Source: Chitinivorax sp. B (GTDB lineage Bacteria > Pseudomonadota > Gammaproteobacteria > Burkholderiales > SCOH01). From it: a DNA stretch of 64,000 nucleotides. The stretch spans positions 62,001-126,000 of the forward strand of contig NZ_SCOH01000012.1 of NCBI RefSeq assembly GCF_005503445.1, given 5' to 3'. Numbering within the stretch: the first letter of the stretch is position 1; each line of letters starts with the position of its first letter. The notes under the pieces are model-generated. The model did no database searches. It was not told the origin of the DNA and saw only the letters and a list, made by a program, of their open reading frames with translations. The translations under genes were made by a program, and so were the position numbers. Below are positions 54,749 through 63,637 of the stretch, piece by piece.

Positions 54749-55675
54749 ATGGCCCGACTGGACGTCAACCGTTCCGGCGAACTGGAAGTGTTCGTGCGAG
54801 TGATCGAACTGGGTGGTTTCTCCGCCGCGGCCCGCGCCTGTGGCATGACACCCTCAGCGGTCAGCAAGCTGGTCGCACGGCTGGAACAACGCCTAGGCAC
54901 GAGGCTGGTGAACCGCTCTACCCGTCAACTTCAGCTCACCGCCGAAGGCTGTGCGTTCTACGAACGTGGTGTGCGCATCTTGGCCGACCTGGACGAAGCC
55001 GAGCGCTGTGCCAGCGAGCACGTTGCGCCACGCGGCCGGCTACGCGTCAATGCCAATGTCCCTTTCGGACACCACTTCCTGCTACCGCTGGCACCTGCAT
55101 TCCTGTCGCAACATACCGACGTGACGCTCGACATCATGCTTACCGATGAAGTCATCGACATCCTGGAACAACGCACCGACGTAGCGGTGCGCGCCGGCCC
55201 GCTGAAAGATTCAAACCTGATGGCACGCAAGCTGGGTGCCACGCGAATGGCGATCGTAGCCACGCCCGACTACCTGGCGCGCCACAGCCTCCCTACCACG
55301 CCGCAGGAACTGCTGACTCATAACCGCATAGGTGTGAACTACGCGCGCGTACAACCTGGCTGGCCGCTCCGGCATGACGGCCGGGACATCGTGGTTCCTG
55401 TGAGTGGTAACGCGCAGGCGAGCGATGGCGAGGCACTACGTCACCTAGCCTTGGCTGGGCTGGGCATGGCCCGTCTGGCAGCCTTTCAGGTACGCGAAGA
55501 CATTGCTGCTGGCCGACTACAAACAGTGCTTGAGGACTGCAATCCCGGTGACCTGGAGGAAATACATGCCGTCTATGTCGGTCAGGGCGGGCACATGCCG
55601 TTGCGTGTGCGTGCGTTTTTGGACTTTCTGGCAGAACACATCCGTATCGAGGCGGAACAACCCTGTTCAACCTGA
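54749..55675 (+). CDS. LysR family transcriptional regulator
   Basis: 308 residues: N-terminal winged helix-turn-helix (about 5-65; GGFSAAARACGMTPSAVSKLVARLEQRLG spread over 23-51) and C-terminal periplasmic-binding-type effector domain (about 92-295; PFGHHFLLPLAPAFLSQHTDV, DVAVRAGPLKDSNLMARKLG). Of the CrgA/DmlR-like subgroup by general look. Start ATG 54749 with AAGGAGG 9 bases upstream. Divergent from the SGNH hydrolase. An IS-relic abuts its 3' end. Confidence 0.93.
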   Translation: MARLDVNRSGELEVFVRVIELGGFSAAARACGMTPSAVSKLVARLEQRLGTRLVNRSTRQLQLTAEGCAFYERGVRILADLDEAERCASEHVAPRGRLRVNANVPFGHHFLLPLAPAFLSQHTDVTLDIMLTDEVIDILEQRTDVAVRAGPLKDSNLMARKLGATRMAIVATPDYLARHSLPTTPQELLTHNRIGVNYARVQPGWPLRHDGRDIVVPVSGNAQASDGEALRHLALAGLGMARLAAFQVREDIAAGRLQTVLEDCNPGDLEEIHAVYVGQGGHMPLRVRAFLDFLAEHIRIEAEQPCST

Positions 55676-55676
55676 G

Positions 55677-55859
55677 CGATGGACTAGCAAGCGTCTGGGC
55701 CTGCGCCGCCGGGTGATGGAACGGACCCATGCCTGGTTCACCGACTTTAGGAGGTTTTGCATTCATATCAAACGACGCCTCGATACGCATTACACTCTGC
55801 ACAACCTGACTTGCTCTTTGATTTACTTGCCCCTTGCGAATAGGCTTTGTTAGCAGCCC
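55677..55859 (+). mobile_element. IS5-type transposase C-terminal relic with right inverted repeat
   Basis: Immediately after the LysR stop, the frame from 55677 reads RRRVMERTHAWFTDFRRFC, then IKRRLDTHYTLHNLTCSLIY and stops at 55853: the typical ending of IS5-group DDE transposases (V-x-E-R-T-x-x-W...F-R-R). The N-terminal and catalytic DD parts are missing. The end TTTGTTAGCAGCCC (55846-55859) resembles the terminal repeat of the MITE-like element at 36020 (about 14 of 18 bases). Only a remnant; not mobile by itself. Confidence 0.6.
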
Positions 55860-55904
55860 TTGACTCGCTGATCATCAACCATCATTAACACAAAGACAGA
55901 TACC

Positions 55905-56267
55905 ATGACTTTTCCTGCGCCACTTGCCGTCATCGAAGCCCAATTAACCGCTTATAACGCCAAGGACATTGACGCCCTACTGGCCACCTACGCTCCCGAC
56001 GCCAGTCAATATACGCTGCAGGGTGAATGCCTGGCACAAGGCCATGCGGCCCTGCGCGAACGTTTTCTTGCCCGATTTGCAGAACCCGATCTATACGCCC
56101 GCCTGCTCTCCCGCACGGTCATGGCCAATGTAATTGTCGATTTCGAATCAATCACCCGTAACTTTCCAGAAGGCAAAGGTACCATCGAGATGTTATGCAT
56201 CTACGAAGTTGCAGAAGGCCGTATTCAGAAAGCCACGTTTGCAATAGGCGAAAAACGGTTGGGTTGA
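55905..56267 (+). CDS. SnoaL-like (NTF2 fold) protein
   Basis: 120 residues of NTF2-like fold: an N-terminal helix with IEAQLTAYNAKDIDALLATYAPDASQYTLQG and ending EVAEGRIQKATFAIGEKRLG, typical of SnoaL-like cyclase/isomerase-related proteins. No catalytic residues stand out. ATG 55905. It is enclosed by two transposase relics (55677-55859 and 56320-56388), so it may have arrived with mobile DNA. Confidence 0.8.
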   Translation: MTFPAPLAVIEAQLTAYNAKDIDALLATYAPDASQYTLQGECLAQGHAALRERFLARFAEPDLYARLLSRTVMANVIVDFESITRNFPEGKGTIEMLCIYEVAEGRIQKATFAIGEKRLG

Positions 56268-56319
56268 TCCAATGTTGGATCACCTCAGCACACCGTGGGA
56301 CTAAACATTTAGAACCTGT

Positions 56320-56388
56320 TCAAAGTCTTTTGAGCAACAGGAGCAAGAAGGCCAGATGGATGAACCACAGGCTGGTAGGCAGTTTGCG
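56320..56388 (-). mobile_element. Transposase C-terminal relic (second family)
   Basis: On the minus strand the frame reads RKLPTSLWFIHLAFLLLLLKRL and stop, like the C-terminus of IS4/IS5-type transposases, immediately preceded by an in-frame TAA. Adjacent plus-strand AACCTGTTCAAAGTCTTTTG (56313-56332) looks like an IS terminus. Short fragment; assignment is by pattern memory only. The remainder of the 56268-56553 spacer contains nothing else recognisable. Confidence 0.4.
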
Positions 56389-56553
56389 TTAACCATCATG
56401 ATGGCCTCATGCCACCCGTGCAGCCCTCAAGGCAGGTCAACTGGGTATGGCAACCCACGCCAGGATTCGCAAGCTACCGCCAATCTGGTTTAGTCTATGG
56501 GTTGGCAGCAACTGCATTTCCCTCTTTTCCACTCATGTCGGCAGGCGGTGAAA

Positions 56554-57048
56554 ATGGTTGATAGTCTTGCACTTTATCTGGCGATCGGCGCGGCTATTGG
56601 CAGTGGGCTGATTGCCGGCATCTTCTTCGCCTTTTCCAATTTCGTAATGCGTGCACTGGCCAGCATACCCGCCAACAGTGGCATTGCCGCCATGCAAGCC
56701 ATCAATGTCACGGTACTCAATCCAGGATTCTTCACTGCATTTCTCGGCGTTGCCCTCACCTGCCTGGTGCTGATTGGATGGGGTGCAACCTACTGGCCAC
56801 AACCAAGCGCCATCTGGTTTCTGTTGGGTAGTGGCCTATACCTGATCGGCAGCTTTGGCGTCACGGCCCGCCTGAACGTGCCCCTCAACCAGCAATTAGC
56901 GACAATCAGCCCGACCAAGCTGGAATCGGAAACGGACTGGCGACGTTATATTGCACGTTGGACATTGTGGAATCACGTGCGTACCTCATGCTCATTGTTG
57001 GCAGCGCTGGCATTTACCGCCGGCGTCTACCTGCACAAAGGCGACTGA
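56554..57048 (+). CDS. DUF1772 (anthrone oxygenase-like) membrane protein
   Basis: 164 residues from the ATG at 56554 behind AGGCGG. Four hydrophobic helices and family segments AGIFFAFSNFVMRALASIP, NPGFFTAFLG and VPLNQQLATI plus the C-terminal WRRYIARWTLWNHVRT block match DUF1772. Fungal relatives include anthrone oxygenases; in bacteria the role is mostly unknown. Confidence 0.88.
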   Translation: MVDSLALYLAIGAAIGSGLIAGIFFAFSNFVMRALASIPANSGIAAMQAINVTVLNPGFFTAFLGVALTCLVLIGWGATYWPQPSAIWFLLGSGLYLIGSFGVTARLNVPLNQQLATISPTKLESETDWRRYIARWTLWNHVRTSCSLLAALAFTAGVYLHKGD

Positions 57049-57367
57049 ATCAACCCATGCCTGTAACTTGACCAACCATGACTGTGCGGCCTCAGCTGAG
57101 CTTCAGATACCCATAGCTCGCCAGCATACTGCAACTGTCCACCCTCACCGTATGCAAGCCCTGGTCGAACGGTGACACCAACCATGCTGCATACAACGTG
57201 GCAAAACCGATACTGGTAAGCGAAGCTGACCGACAACAACATACCGGTGGTGGGCGTATCATGCCATGGGAGATAAAGCCTGGCGCGCGCATTTCGCGAC
57301 AAGTACCTCGTCTGGCAACGGTGCAATGGTTATACTGTGCAGGCCCACCTGATTGTCGGACAAAGAT
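57049..57367. other. Intergenic region before the efflux adaptor
   Basis: I see no reliable gene here. A TATACT -10-like hexamer near 57332 may belong to the adaptor promoter, without a clear -35. Confidence 0.4.
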
Positions 57368-58579
57368 ATGGATAACGACATCTCCAAGCTAAAAATCGAA
57401 CGTCAGCCATTGTTGGCCACACCCCGCAAGTCGCGTCATCTTGGTCGTTGGATCGGCATTGGCATTGCCGTACTGGTCGTCACCGGTATTGGCTTCAGCA
57501 TGGCCAACCGCCCCACCAGTGTACAGCTGACCTCCGTTACCCAAGCTTATCCGTCACAAGCCATTACTGTATTGAATGCCACTGGCTACGTGGTCGCACA
57601 GCGTAAGGCATCCATTGCATCCAAGGCCACTGGCCGGTTGGAATGGCTGGGCGTGCGTGAAGGGTCAACAGTCAAGGCGGGCGAATTGATTGCCCGGCTG
57701 GAAAATGCCGACCTGAAAGCCAATGTGGCCCAAGCTGCTGCCAATATCGACGTGGCACGGGCTCGCCTGCAGGAAGCTCGGGCCGAATTGCAGGATGCCA
57801 GCCGCGCCCACGACCGCGCCCTGGATTTGAAGCAGCAGAACTTCATCTCCAACGCTGAACTGGATCAGGTCAAAGCACGGCTGGATCGAGCCAAAGCAAC
57901 CGTGGCTGGTGCCCAATCTGGCATCGGGGCTGCTGCCGCCGGTACCGAAGCGGCCAAAGTGGCGGTTGCCAATACCGAAATCCGCGCACCGTTCGATGGC
58001 GTGATCCTGACCAAGAATGCCAATGTCGGTGACGTGGTCGCCCCTTTTTCATCCAGTGCAGAAGCCAAAGCAGCGGTGGTCACCATGGCAGATTTGAGCA
58101 CATTGGAAGTAGAAGCCGATGTGGCGGAATCCAGCATTGGCAAGGTCAAGGTGGGCATGCCTTGTGAAATTCAGTTGGATGCACTGCCAGATGTCCGTTT
58201 GAAAGGCGTGGTGGCCAGCCAGGTACCCTCCGTGGATCGGTCCAAGGCAACCGTCATGTTCAAGATCCGCTTTGTCGAGAAGAGTGACAGAGTCTTGCCG
58301 GAAATGAGTGCCAAAGTGGCTTTTCTGGAACGGGAACTGACCAGCCACGAAAGAACACCGAAAATGGCCGTCAACCCGGCCGCACTGGCTGGGGATGGCA
58401 AGGAAGCGACGTTATGGCAAATTGTCGACGGTAAGCTCAAGCGTGTGCCTGTACAACGTGGCGAAAAGTTAGGTGACCTGCAAACCATCAGCGGCCCGGT
58501 CAAAATTGGCGACAAGGTGATCAGTAAGCCCACCGATCACTTGAAAGAAGGTGGTGCTGCCGTGGTGGCTGAAAAATGA
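57368..58579 (+). CDS. Periplasmic adaptor (membrane fusion) protein of an ABC system, MacA/HlyD-like
   Basis: 403 residues from the ATG at 57368; a TTG five codons upstream is less likely. One N-terminal membrane helix (about 25-45; WIGIGIAVLVVTGIGFSMA), a barrel-sandwich domain (VAQRKASIASKATGRLEWLGVREGSTVKAGELI spread over residues 71-105), a coiled-coil hairpin (about 115-190; VAQAAANIDVARARLQEA, DRALDLKQQNFIS) and a beta-barrel domain. The stop overlaps the ATPase start (ATGA), so the pair is one operon. The usual third gene, a permease, is missing. Confidence 0.88.
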   Translation: MDNDISKLKIERQPLLATPRKSRHLGRWIGIGIAVLVVTGIGFSMANRPTSVQLTSVTQAYPSQAITVLNATGYVVAQRKASIASKATGRLEWLGVREGSTVKAGELIARLENADLKANVAQAAANIDVARARLQEARAELQDASRAHDRALDLKQQNFISNAELDQVKARLDRAKATVAGAQSGIGAAAAGTEAAKVAVANTEIRAPFDGVILTKNANVGDVVAPFSSSAEAKAAVVTMADLSTLEVEADVAESSIGKVKVGMPCEIQLDALPDVRLKGVVASQVPSVDRSKATVMFKIRFVEKSDRVLPEMSAKVAFLERELTSHERTPKMAVNPAALAGDGKEATLWQIVDGKLKRVPVQRGEKLGDLQTISGPVKIGDKVISKPTDHLKEGGAAVVAEK

Positions 58580-59268
58580 GCGTGGCCGTTTCCCTGATCA
58601 ATGTTGCCAAAAGTTACCAACGTGGCGACCAGATTGTGCCGGTACTGACCGACATTTCCTTCGGCATCAACAATGGCGATTTTCTGGGGTTGATGGGGCC
58701 CTCCGGCTCCGGCAAATCAACCCTGTTGAATCTGATCGCCGGTATCGACAAACCCAGCTCCGGCCAGATCCTGGTTTCAGGGCAGGACATTTCCCGCTTG
58801 AGCGAATCAGCGTTGGCCGATTGGCGTGCAGGCAATGTTGGCTTCATTTTCCAGTTCTATAACCTGATGCCAGTACTGACTGCTCTGGAAAATGTCGAAC
58901 TGCCGCTGATGCTGACCGGTCTGAGCGCCCACCAGCGACGTGCCCATGCAGAAGCGGCGCTCAGCATGGTGGGCCTGGCCGACCGCATCAAGCACTACCC
59001 TAACGAACTATCCGGTGGCCAACAGCAGCGGGTCGCCATTGCCCGCGCCATTGTCACGGACCCAGCCTTGATTGTGGCAGACGAACCCACCGGCGACCTG
59101 GACCGTAAATCGGCCGGCGAGATTCTCGACCTGCTGGATCAACTGAATACCCAGCTGGGCAAAACCATCATCATGGTGACACACGACCAGCGCGCTGCCG
59201 AACGCGCCCATGCCGTCCGGCATCTGGAAAAAGGCGAACTATCGTCATTAGAGCTGCATGAAAGCTGA
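58576..59268 (+). CDS. ABC transporter ATP-binding protein (LolD/MacB-type)
   Basis: 230 residues, short ATPase of the MacB/LolD class: Walker [10 protein letters not shown] (about 39-47), Q-loop [19 protein letters not shown], signature [15 protein letters not shown] and Walker [13 protein letters not shown]. Such subunits pair with an FtsX/MacB-type permease having a large periplasmic domain; none follows, and the operon ends at a terminator 80 bases later. The missing partner may be elsewhere in the genome or have been lost. Confidence 0.92.
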   Translation: MSVAVSLINVAKSYQRGDQIVPVLTDISFGINNGDFLGLMGPSGSGKSTLLNLIAGIDKPSSGQILVSGQDISRLSESALADWRAGNVGFIFQFYNLMPVLTALENVELPLMLTGLSAHQRRAHAEAALSMVGLADRIKHYPNELSGGQQQRVAIARAIVTDPALIVADEPTGDLDRKSAGEILDLLDQLNTQLGKTIIMVTHDQRAAERAHAVRHLEKGELSSLELHES

Positions 59269-59346
59269 TCGACACACGCCTGTCACCATACATTTCACAG
59301 CAGCGGAAGCCGATAAGCCGTAATTAGCATCCCCAGCACAAAACAA

Positions 59347-59375
59347 AAAAGCCACCTGTCACCAAGTGGCTTTTG
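59347..59375. terminator. Bidirectional terminator between ABC ATPase and ggt
   Basis: AAAAGCCAC pairs with GTGGCTTTT around CTGTCACCAA. The minus-strand reading is followed by six Ts (for ggt), the plus reading by TTTT only. A second hairpin, ACCGAGCCC/GGGCTCGGT at about 59388-59408, lies even closer to ggt. Confidence 0.8.
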
Positions 59376-59420
59376 AAGCAAACAATACCGAGCCCAATGG
59401 GCTCGGTTCAAACCTGCCGA

Positions 59421-61178
59421 TCAGTAACCCATGGTTGCACCATCGGGATTACGCGGGTCGGAGTAGCCATACATGCCATCCTCGCGTACCTGAATTGTCT
59501 GCGTACGACCCATGGTCGGCTTCACCGCCACCTTGTAACCCTGGTCACGCAACAGTTTCAAGGTATCTGGGCTCAAACCCTTTTCCACACGCAGCTCGTC
59601 CGGCAACCACTGGTGATGAACACGAGGGGTGGAGGCCGATTCCGCCGGGTTCATGCCAAAATCGATCGCATTGATGATGGTCTGCAATGTGGTGGTAATG
59701 ATGCGCGCACCGCCGGGGCTACCTGTCACCAACCAAGGTTTGTTGTCTTTCAGCACCAGCGTGGGCGACATGGACGACAATGGCCGCTTGCTAGCCTGAA
59801 TCGCGTTGGCTTCGCCGCCAATCAAACCATAGGCATTGGGCACACCCGGCTTGGCCGAAAAATCGTCCATTTCGTTGTTCAGCAGAATACCGGTGCCCTT
59901 GGCCACAATCCCACTACCAAAATTCAGATTTAGTGTATATGTCACCGCAACGGCATTGCCTTTGCTGTCCACCACAGAATAATGGGTGGTCTGGTCGCTT
60001 TCATACGGCTGCGGCTTGCCTGGCTTGATGTCGGCTGCGGGCAACACCGCCGTCGGGCTGATTCGTTTGGCCAACTCGTCGGCATAGCGTTTTGCAGTCA
60101 GGCCGTTGACCGGTACCTTGACGAAATCCGGGTCACCCAGATACTCGGCACGGTCTGCATACGCCAGCTTCATCGCCTCTGCCATGTAATGGATGGTTTG
60201 CGCACTGTTCAAACCGGTATCAGCCAGCGGATAACGTTCCAGCATGTTCAGAATCTGTACAATATGCGTACCACCGGAACTGGGTGGCGGCATCGACACC
60301 ACCTTATAGCCACGATAATTGCCGCTGACCGGCGCCCGCTCCGCAACCTTGTACTGTTTCAAGTCCGCTTTGCTGATCAAGCCACCATGCTTTTGCATTT
60401 CTGCAACAATCTGGTCAGCAATCGGGCCTTCATAAAAAGCCTTGCTACCCTCTTTGGCGATCAGCTTCAATGACTTGGCGAGATCTTTCTGAACCAGTTT
60501 GTCGCCAACCTGCAATGGGCGGCCATCCTTGAAGAAGATTTCCCGCGTGCTGTCCCACTTGCCCAGGTTGTCACGCTCCACTTCCATCATCTTGGCCAGT
60601 GTGGGGCTGACAACCATTCCCTCCTCTGCCAGTTTGATCGAAGGCGCAATCACCTCAGCCAAGCTCATGGTGCCCCAGCGCTTCAACGCGTGCTCCATCC
60701 CAGCCACCGTGCCCGGTACTCCAACAGCCAAATGGGTGTACAGCGAACGTCCTTCCGCTACATTGCCTTTCTCATCCAGATACATGTCACGGCCAGCTTT
60801 GGCAGGTGCAATTTCACGGAAATCCAGTGCCACATCCTGCCCGGTCTTGCCGTTGTGCAGCATCATGAAACCGCCACCACCCAGGTTACCGGCATTCGGC
60901 AATACCACGGCCAGCGCAAAGCCGACTGCCACAGCCGCATCGACCGCATTGCCGCCCCGCTTGAGGATCTCCACCCCAACCCGGGTCGCCAGCTCGTGCT
61001 CTGCTGCAACCATGCCATTCTTGGCATGAACCGCATGGAAAATGTCGTGCTCGTAATCGTATTTGACCAACGGCGCCGGTACCACATCAGCAAATGCTGG
61101 TGTGGCACCAAACGACAGTGCAACCCCCAAGGCAAGCACACCTAGTCGAAATGTACGACGAATTGATTTAGTTCTCAT
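59421..61178 (-). CDS. ggt: Gamma-glutamyltranspeptidase (glutathione hydrolase)
   Basis: Secreted two-chain enzyme that cleaves gamma-glutamyl bonds of glutathione. The ATG at 61178 (GGGAGTG upstream) gives 585 residues with a signal peptide ending near AFA/DV. Autoprocessing Thr starts the small subunit in TTHYSVVDSKGNAVAVTYTLN, followed by NNEMDDF, MSPTLVLKD and a C-terminal GSPGGARIITTTLQTIIN segment that forms the substrate pocket. Large-subunit signatures such as VDAAVAVGFALAVVLPNAGNLGGGGF occur at about 75-100. Function in glutathione salvage in the periplasm. Confidence 0.95.
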   Translation of the reverse strand: MRTKSIRRTFRLGVLALGVALSFGATPAFADVVPAPLVKYDYEHDIFHAVHAKNGMVAAEHELATRVGVEILKRGGNAVDAAVAVGFALAVVLPNAGNLGGGGFMMLHNGKTGQDVALDFREIAPAKAGRDMYLDEKGNVAEGRSLYTHLAVGVPGTVAGMEHALKRWGTMSLAEVIAPSIKLAEEGMVVSPTLAKMMEVERDNLGKWDSTREIFFKDGRPLQVGDKLVQKDLAKSLKLIAKEGSKAFYEGPIADQIVAEMQKHGGLISKADLKQYKVAERAPVSGNYRGYKVVSMPPPSSGGTHIVQILNMLERYPLADTGLNSAQTIHYMAEAMKLAYADRAEYLGDPDFVKVPVNGLTAKRYADELAKRISPTAVLPAADIKPGKPQPYESDQTTHYSVVDSKGNAVAVTYTLNLNFGSGIVAKGTGILLNNEMDDFSAKPGVPNAYGLIGGEANAIQASKRPLSSMSPTLVLKDNKPWLVTGSPGGARIITTTLQTIINAIDFGMNPAESASTPRVHHQWLPDELRVEKGLSPDTLKLLRDQGYKVAVKPTMGRTQTIQVREDGMYGYSDPRNPDGATMGY

Positions 61179-61823
61179 GTCACTCCCTATCAGATGGACA
61201 GCCTGCTTACCAAGCCACGCCAATACAGCAGGCAGGCAGCAGGCCAATTTTGTCAGGTCGCTCCAGGCGCCACTTCATCATTACAGCAATGCAACGACAA
61301 AGGTGGCATCAAGCTTCCTCTTGTTTGAGTCGGGTACACCTGTTCCTTGGTCAATGCCAATGTGGATTGCCTGTTTTGCCGGCCCTTCCACACTTGCACC
61401 ACCTGTAGACAGGCAGCCCGATGGCGATTGCAGCAGGTCAGGCAAAGCTCGGTAATCAGGGCAATCCCACACATCATGCCAACATCCACATCGACACACC
61501 CTAAAGACACGGATATGTAAAAGGCATGACCAAGGTAATACAGCATATCGACCATCACATTACATATGAAAAATCACATGCATTGAAATGATCAGGCTGG
61601 CAGACTTCATCCACTGCTTGGCATGAATACAACACCCAACCCAGGCCATTCGACAGCAACATCCAGCTGGCAAGATTCACATTCATCCGAATCAATAAAA
61701 ATCTGTTTCATCTATACTTTTGGAGTAAAGTGATAAAGACATAGGGGCAGCACTGCCATGCCTGGCCCCTTATCATGGCCAGCCGATGTTGTGTCGTCTG
61801 CCACGCAACAGGAGACTCCAATC
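61179..61823. other. Intergenic region between ggt and flagellin
   Basis: 645 bases with no gene that I can support; open frames on either strand here have unusual, Cys-rich or Gln-poor composition without domain. It must carry the divergent promoters of ggt and the flagellin gene. I looked for sigma-28 (TAAA...GCCGATAA) and sigma-54 boxes and found no good match; a weak TATACT-like -10 sits near 61713-61718. Confidence 0.5.
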
Positions 61824-62660
61824 ATGGCACTCTCGATCAACAGCAACCAACCGTCGCTGTTTTCGCAGAACAAGCTGAATGACATTCAGCAGTCCCAAGC
61901 CAAGACACTTCAGTCGCTCTCTACCGGTAAACGTATCAACAGCGCGGCCACCGACCCGGCAGGGTCAGCCATTGTTGAACAATTTGCCGCACAGATCGCA
62001 GGTAATAACCGGGCCAGTGCCAATCTGAACGACGGTATCTCGCTGGCACAAGTAGCCGATGGCGCACTGGAGCAACTGCAATCCAACTCGCAGCGTCTGC
62101 GCGAGCTGGCCGTGCAAGCCGGTAACGGCACGTTAAGTGCAGATGATCGCTCGGCACTACAGGCCGAGGCCAATCAATTGACCCAATCCAACGCGTCCAT
62201 CGTGTCGGATACCAGCTTCAACGGCACACCGCTGCTACAAGGCGGTGCAACCCAGATATTCCAATCTGGGCCCAATGCCAATGACCAGATCGCGGTCACG
62301 TCGACCAATCTGGCCAGCGCACCAGGCAGTGGCGGCTTGTACTCCCTGGCGGGCAGTATCGATCTGACCAGCCAGGCAGGTGCCACCCAGTCATTGCAGA
62401 ATCTGGATACCGACCTGGCCACCCTGTCTCAATCACGCAGCGACTTTGGCGCGGTCAGCAACCGTTTCAGCGCCGCCATCGACAACCTGCAACAAACTTC
62501 AGAAAACCTGTCGGCCGCGCGCAGCCGTATTGGTGATACCGACTATGCCTCGGCGACGGCCGATCTGGCCTCACAAAACATTCGCAGCCAAGCCAACCTG
62601 GCCACCCAGGCCCAAGCCAACGCACAGCCACGACAAGTGCTCAGCCTGCTAGGCCGCTGA
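61824..62660 (+). CDS. Flagellin (short, orphan)
   Basis: 278 residues from the ATG at 61824 behind AGGAGACT. The N-terminal D0/D1 helices (about 1-140; QAKTLQSLSTGKRINSAATDPAGSAI, QLQSNSQRLRELAVQAGNG) and C-terminal D1/D0 (about 200-278; LQNLDTDLATLSQSRSDFGAVSNRF, AQANAQPRQVLSLLGR) are present with almost no variable middle, hence the small size. No other flagellar gene is in this window, so it is an isolated copy. A hairpin (62675-62697) follows the stop. Confidence 0.9.
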   Translation: MALSINSNQPSLFSQNKLNDIQQSQAKTLQSLSTGKRINSAATDPAGSAIVEQFAAQIAGNNRASANLNDGISLAQVADGALEQLQSNSQRLRELAVQAGNGTLSADDRSALQAEANQLTQSNASIVSDTSFNGTPLLQGGATQIFQSGPNANDQIAVTSTNLASAPGSGGLYSLAGSIDLTSQAGATQSLQNLDTDLATLSQSRSDFGAVSNRFSAAIDNLQQTSENLSAARSRIGDTDYASATADLASQNIRSQANLATQAQANAQPRQVLSLLGR

Positions 62661-62674
62661 AATCACCCGTCACA

Positions 62675-62697
62675 ACAGCCAGCGCCATGCTGGCTGT
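62675..62697 (+). terminator. Hairpin after the flagellin gene
   Basis: ACAGCCAGC pairs perfectly with GCTGGCTGT around GCCAT, 15 bases after the stop. There is no T-run, so it may be a mRNA-stabilising hairpin or a weak terminator. Confidence 0.5.
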
Positions 62698-62836
62698 GGT
62701 GCTGAATACCCATGGTGCCCATGGCATCAACGCAACACTTTTCCACGACATTGTTTCCAAACGGATCACCGCAATTGCCGCTGCCCTTGCCAGCCGATAA
62801 ACTTAAGCTTTGCAGCCCTCAATAGAGAATCCGTTC

Positions 62837-63514
62837 ATGACCTTACGTTCTTCCATTTCGCTCGCGCTCATCCTTGCAATGGGCCTGACTGCATGTGCCA
62901 CTGACGAGTACGGCCGGTCACGTCCACTGACCAATACCGAAGCCGGCGCCATCATCGGCGCAGTAGGTGGAGCAGTTGCAGGTGCTGCGATCAATCACAA
63001 GAACCGTGGCAAAGGTGCATTGATTGGTGCCGTTGGTGGCGGCCTGGCTGGCGGCCTGGTCGGCAATTACATGGATAGCCAAGCCAAGGACCTGAACAAA
63101 GTACTAGCGCCGGAAGTACAACAAGGCAGCATCCAGATCACCAAGGTAGGCGAACACAACCTGCGCGTCACCATGACCAACGCCACCGCCTTCGCCACCA
63201 ACTCCTATGCCATCAAACCTGGCTTCTACCCAGTGATGGACAAGATTGCCAAGGTATTGAACACCTATGGCAAAACCACGCTGGAAATCGAAGGCCATAC
63301 CGACAATGTCGGCTCGGATGCCAGCAACCAGACGCTGTCTGAAAACCGCGCCAACGCCGTACAAGATTACCTGCTGACCCGCCAGGTTGCCCCAGAGCGC
63401 CTGCAAGCCTATGGCCGTGGCGAAACCCAACCCCGTGCCAGCAACGACACCGAAGCCGGCCGCTCGCAAAACCGCCGGGTCGAAATCCTGATCGAACCCG
63501 TCGTGCAGAACTGA
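62837..63514 (+). CDS. OmpA-family lipoprotein (YiaD-like)
   Basis: 225 residues from the ATG at 62837. Lipoprotein signal with lipobox LTAC (Cys20); then a glycine-zipper region (about 37-85; AGAIIGAVGGAVAGAAI, GALIGAVGGGLAGGLVG), and a C-terminal OmpA domain (about 105-222; TLEIEGHTDNVGSDASNQTLSENRA, YGRGETQPRASNDTEAGRSQNRRVEI) that binds peptidoglycan. The layout matches YiaD-type lipoproteins that tether the outer membrane to the wall. Confidence 0.9.
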   Translation: MTLRSSISLALILAMGLTACATDEYGRSRPLTNTEAGAIIGAVGGAVAGAAINHKNRGKGALIGAVGGGLAGGLVGNYMDSQAKDLNKVLAPEVQQGSIQITKVGEHNLRVTMTNATAFATNSYAIKPGFYPVMDKIAKVLNTYGKTTLEIEGHTDNVGSDASNQTLSENRANAVQDYLLTRQVAPERLQAYGRGETQPRASNDTEAGRSQNRRVEILIEPVVQN

Positions 63515-63532
63515 TCGCCCCCTGAAAGCAAA

Positions 63533-63558
63533 AAACCGGCATGGGCCCATGCCGGTTT
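63533..63558. terminator. Perfect 26-bp palindromic terminator after the OmpA-family gene
   Basis: AAACCGGCATGGG and CCCATGCCGGTTT are contiguous and fully complementary, 18 bases after the stop codon, with A-run before and TTTGATTT after. It lies between converging genes and may act for both. Confidence 0.75.
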
Positions 63559-63637
63559 GATTTCAGCGGCGGCTATTGCCCCCGCGCGGTACAAATCGCG
63601 TTTGACTTACCCTGGCCTACACTGGGCAGATCCTCTT

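Noticed and set aside
61253-61558. Minus-strand open frame of about 100 codons upstream of ggt
   Set aside because: Cys-rich, no ribosome site, no domain and no clear protein-like pattern; likely chance.
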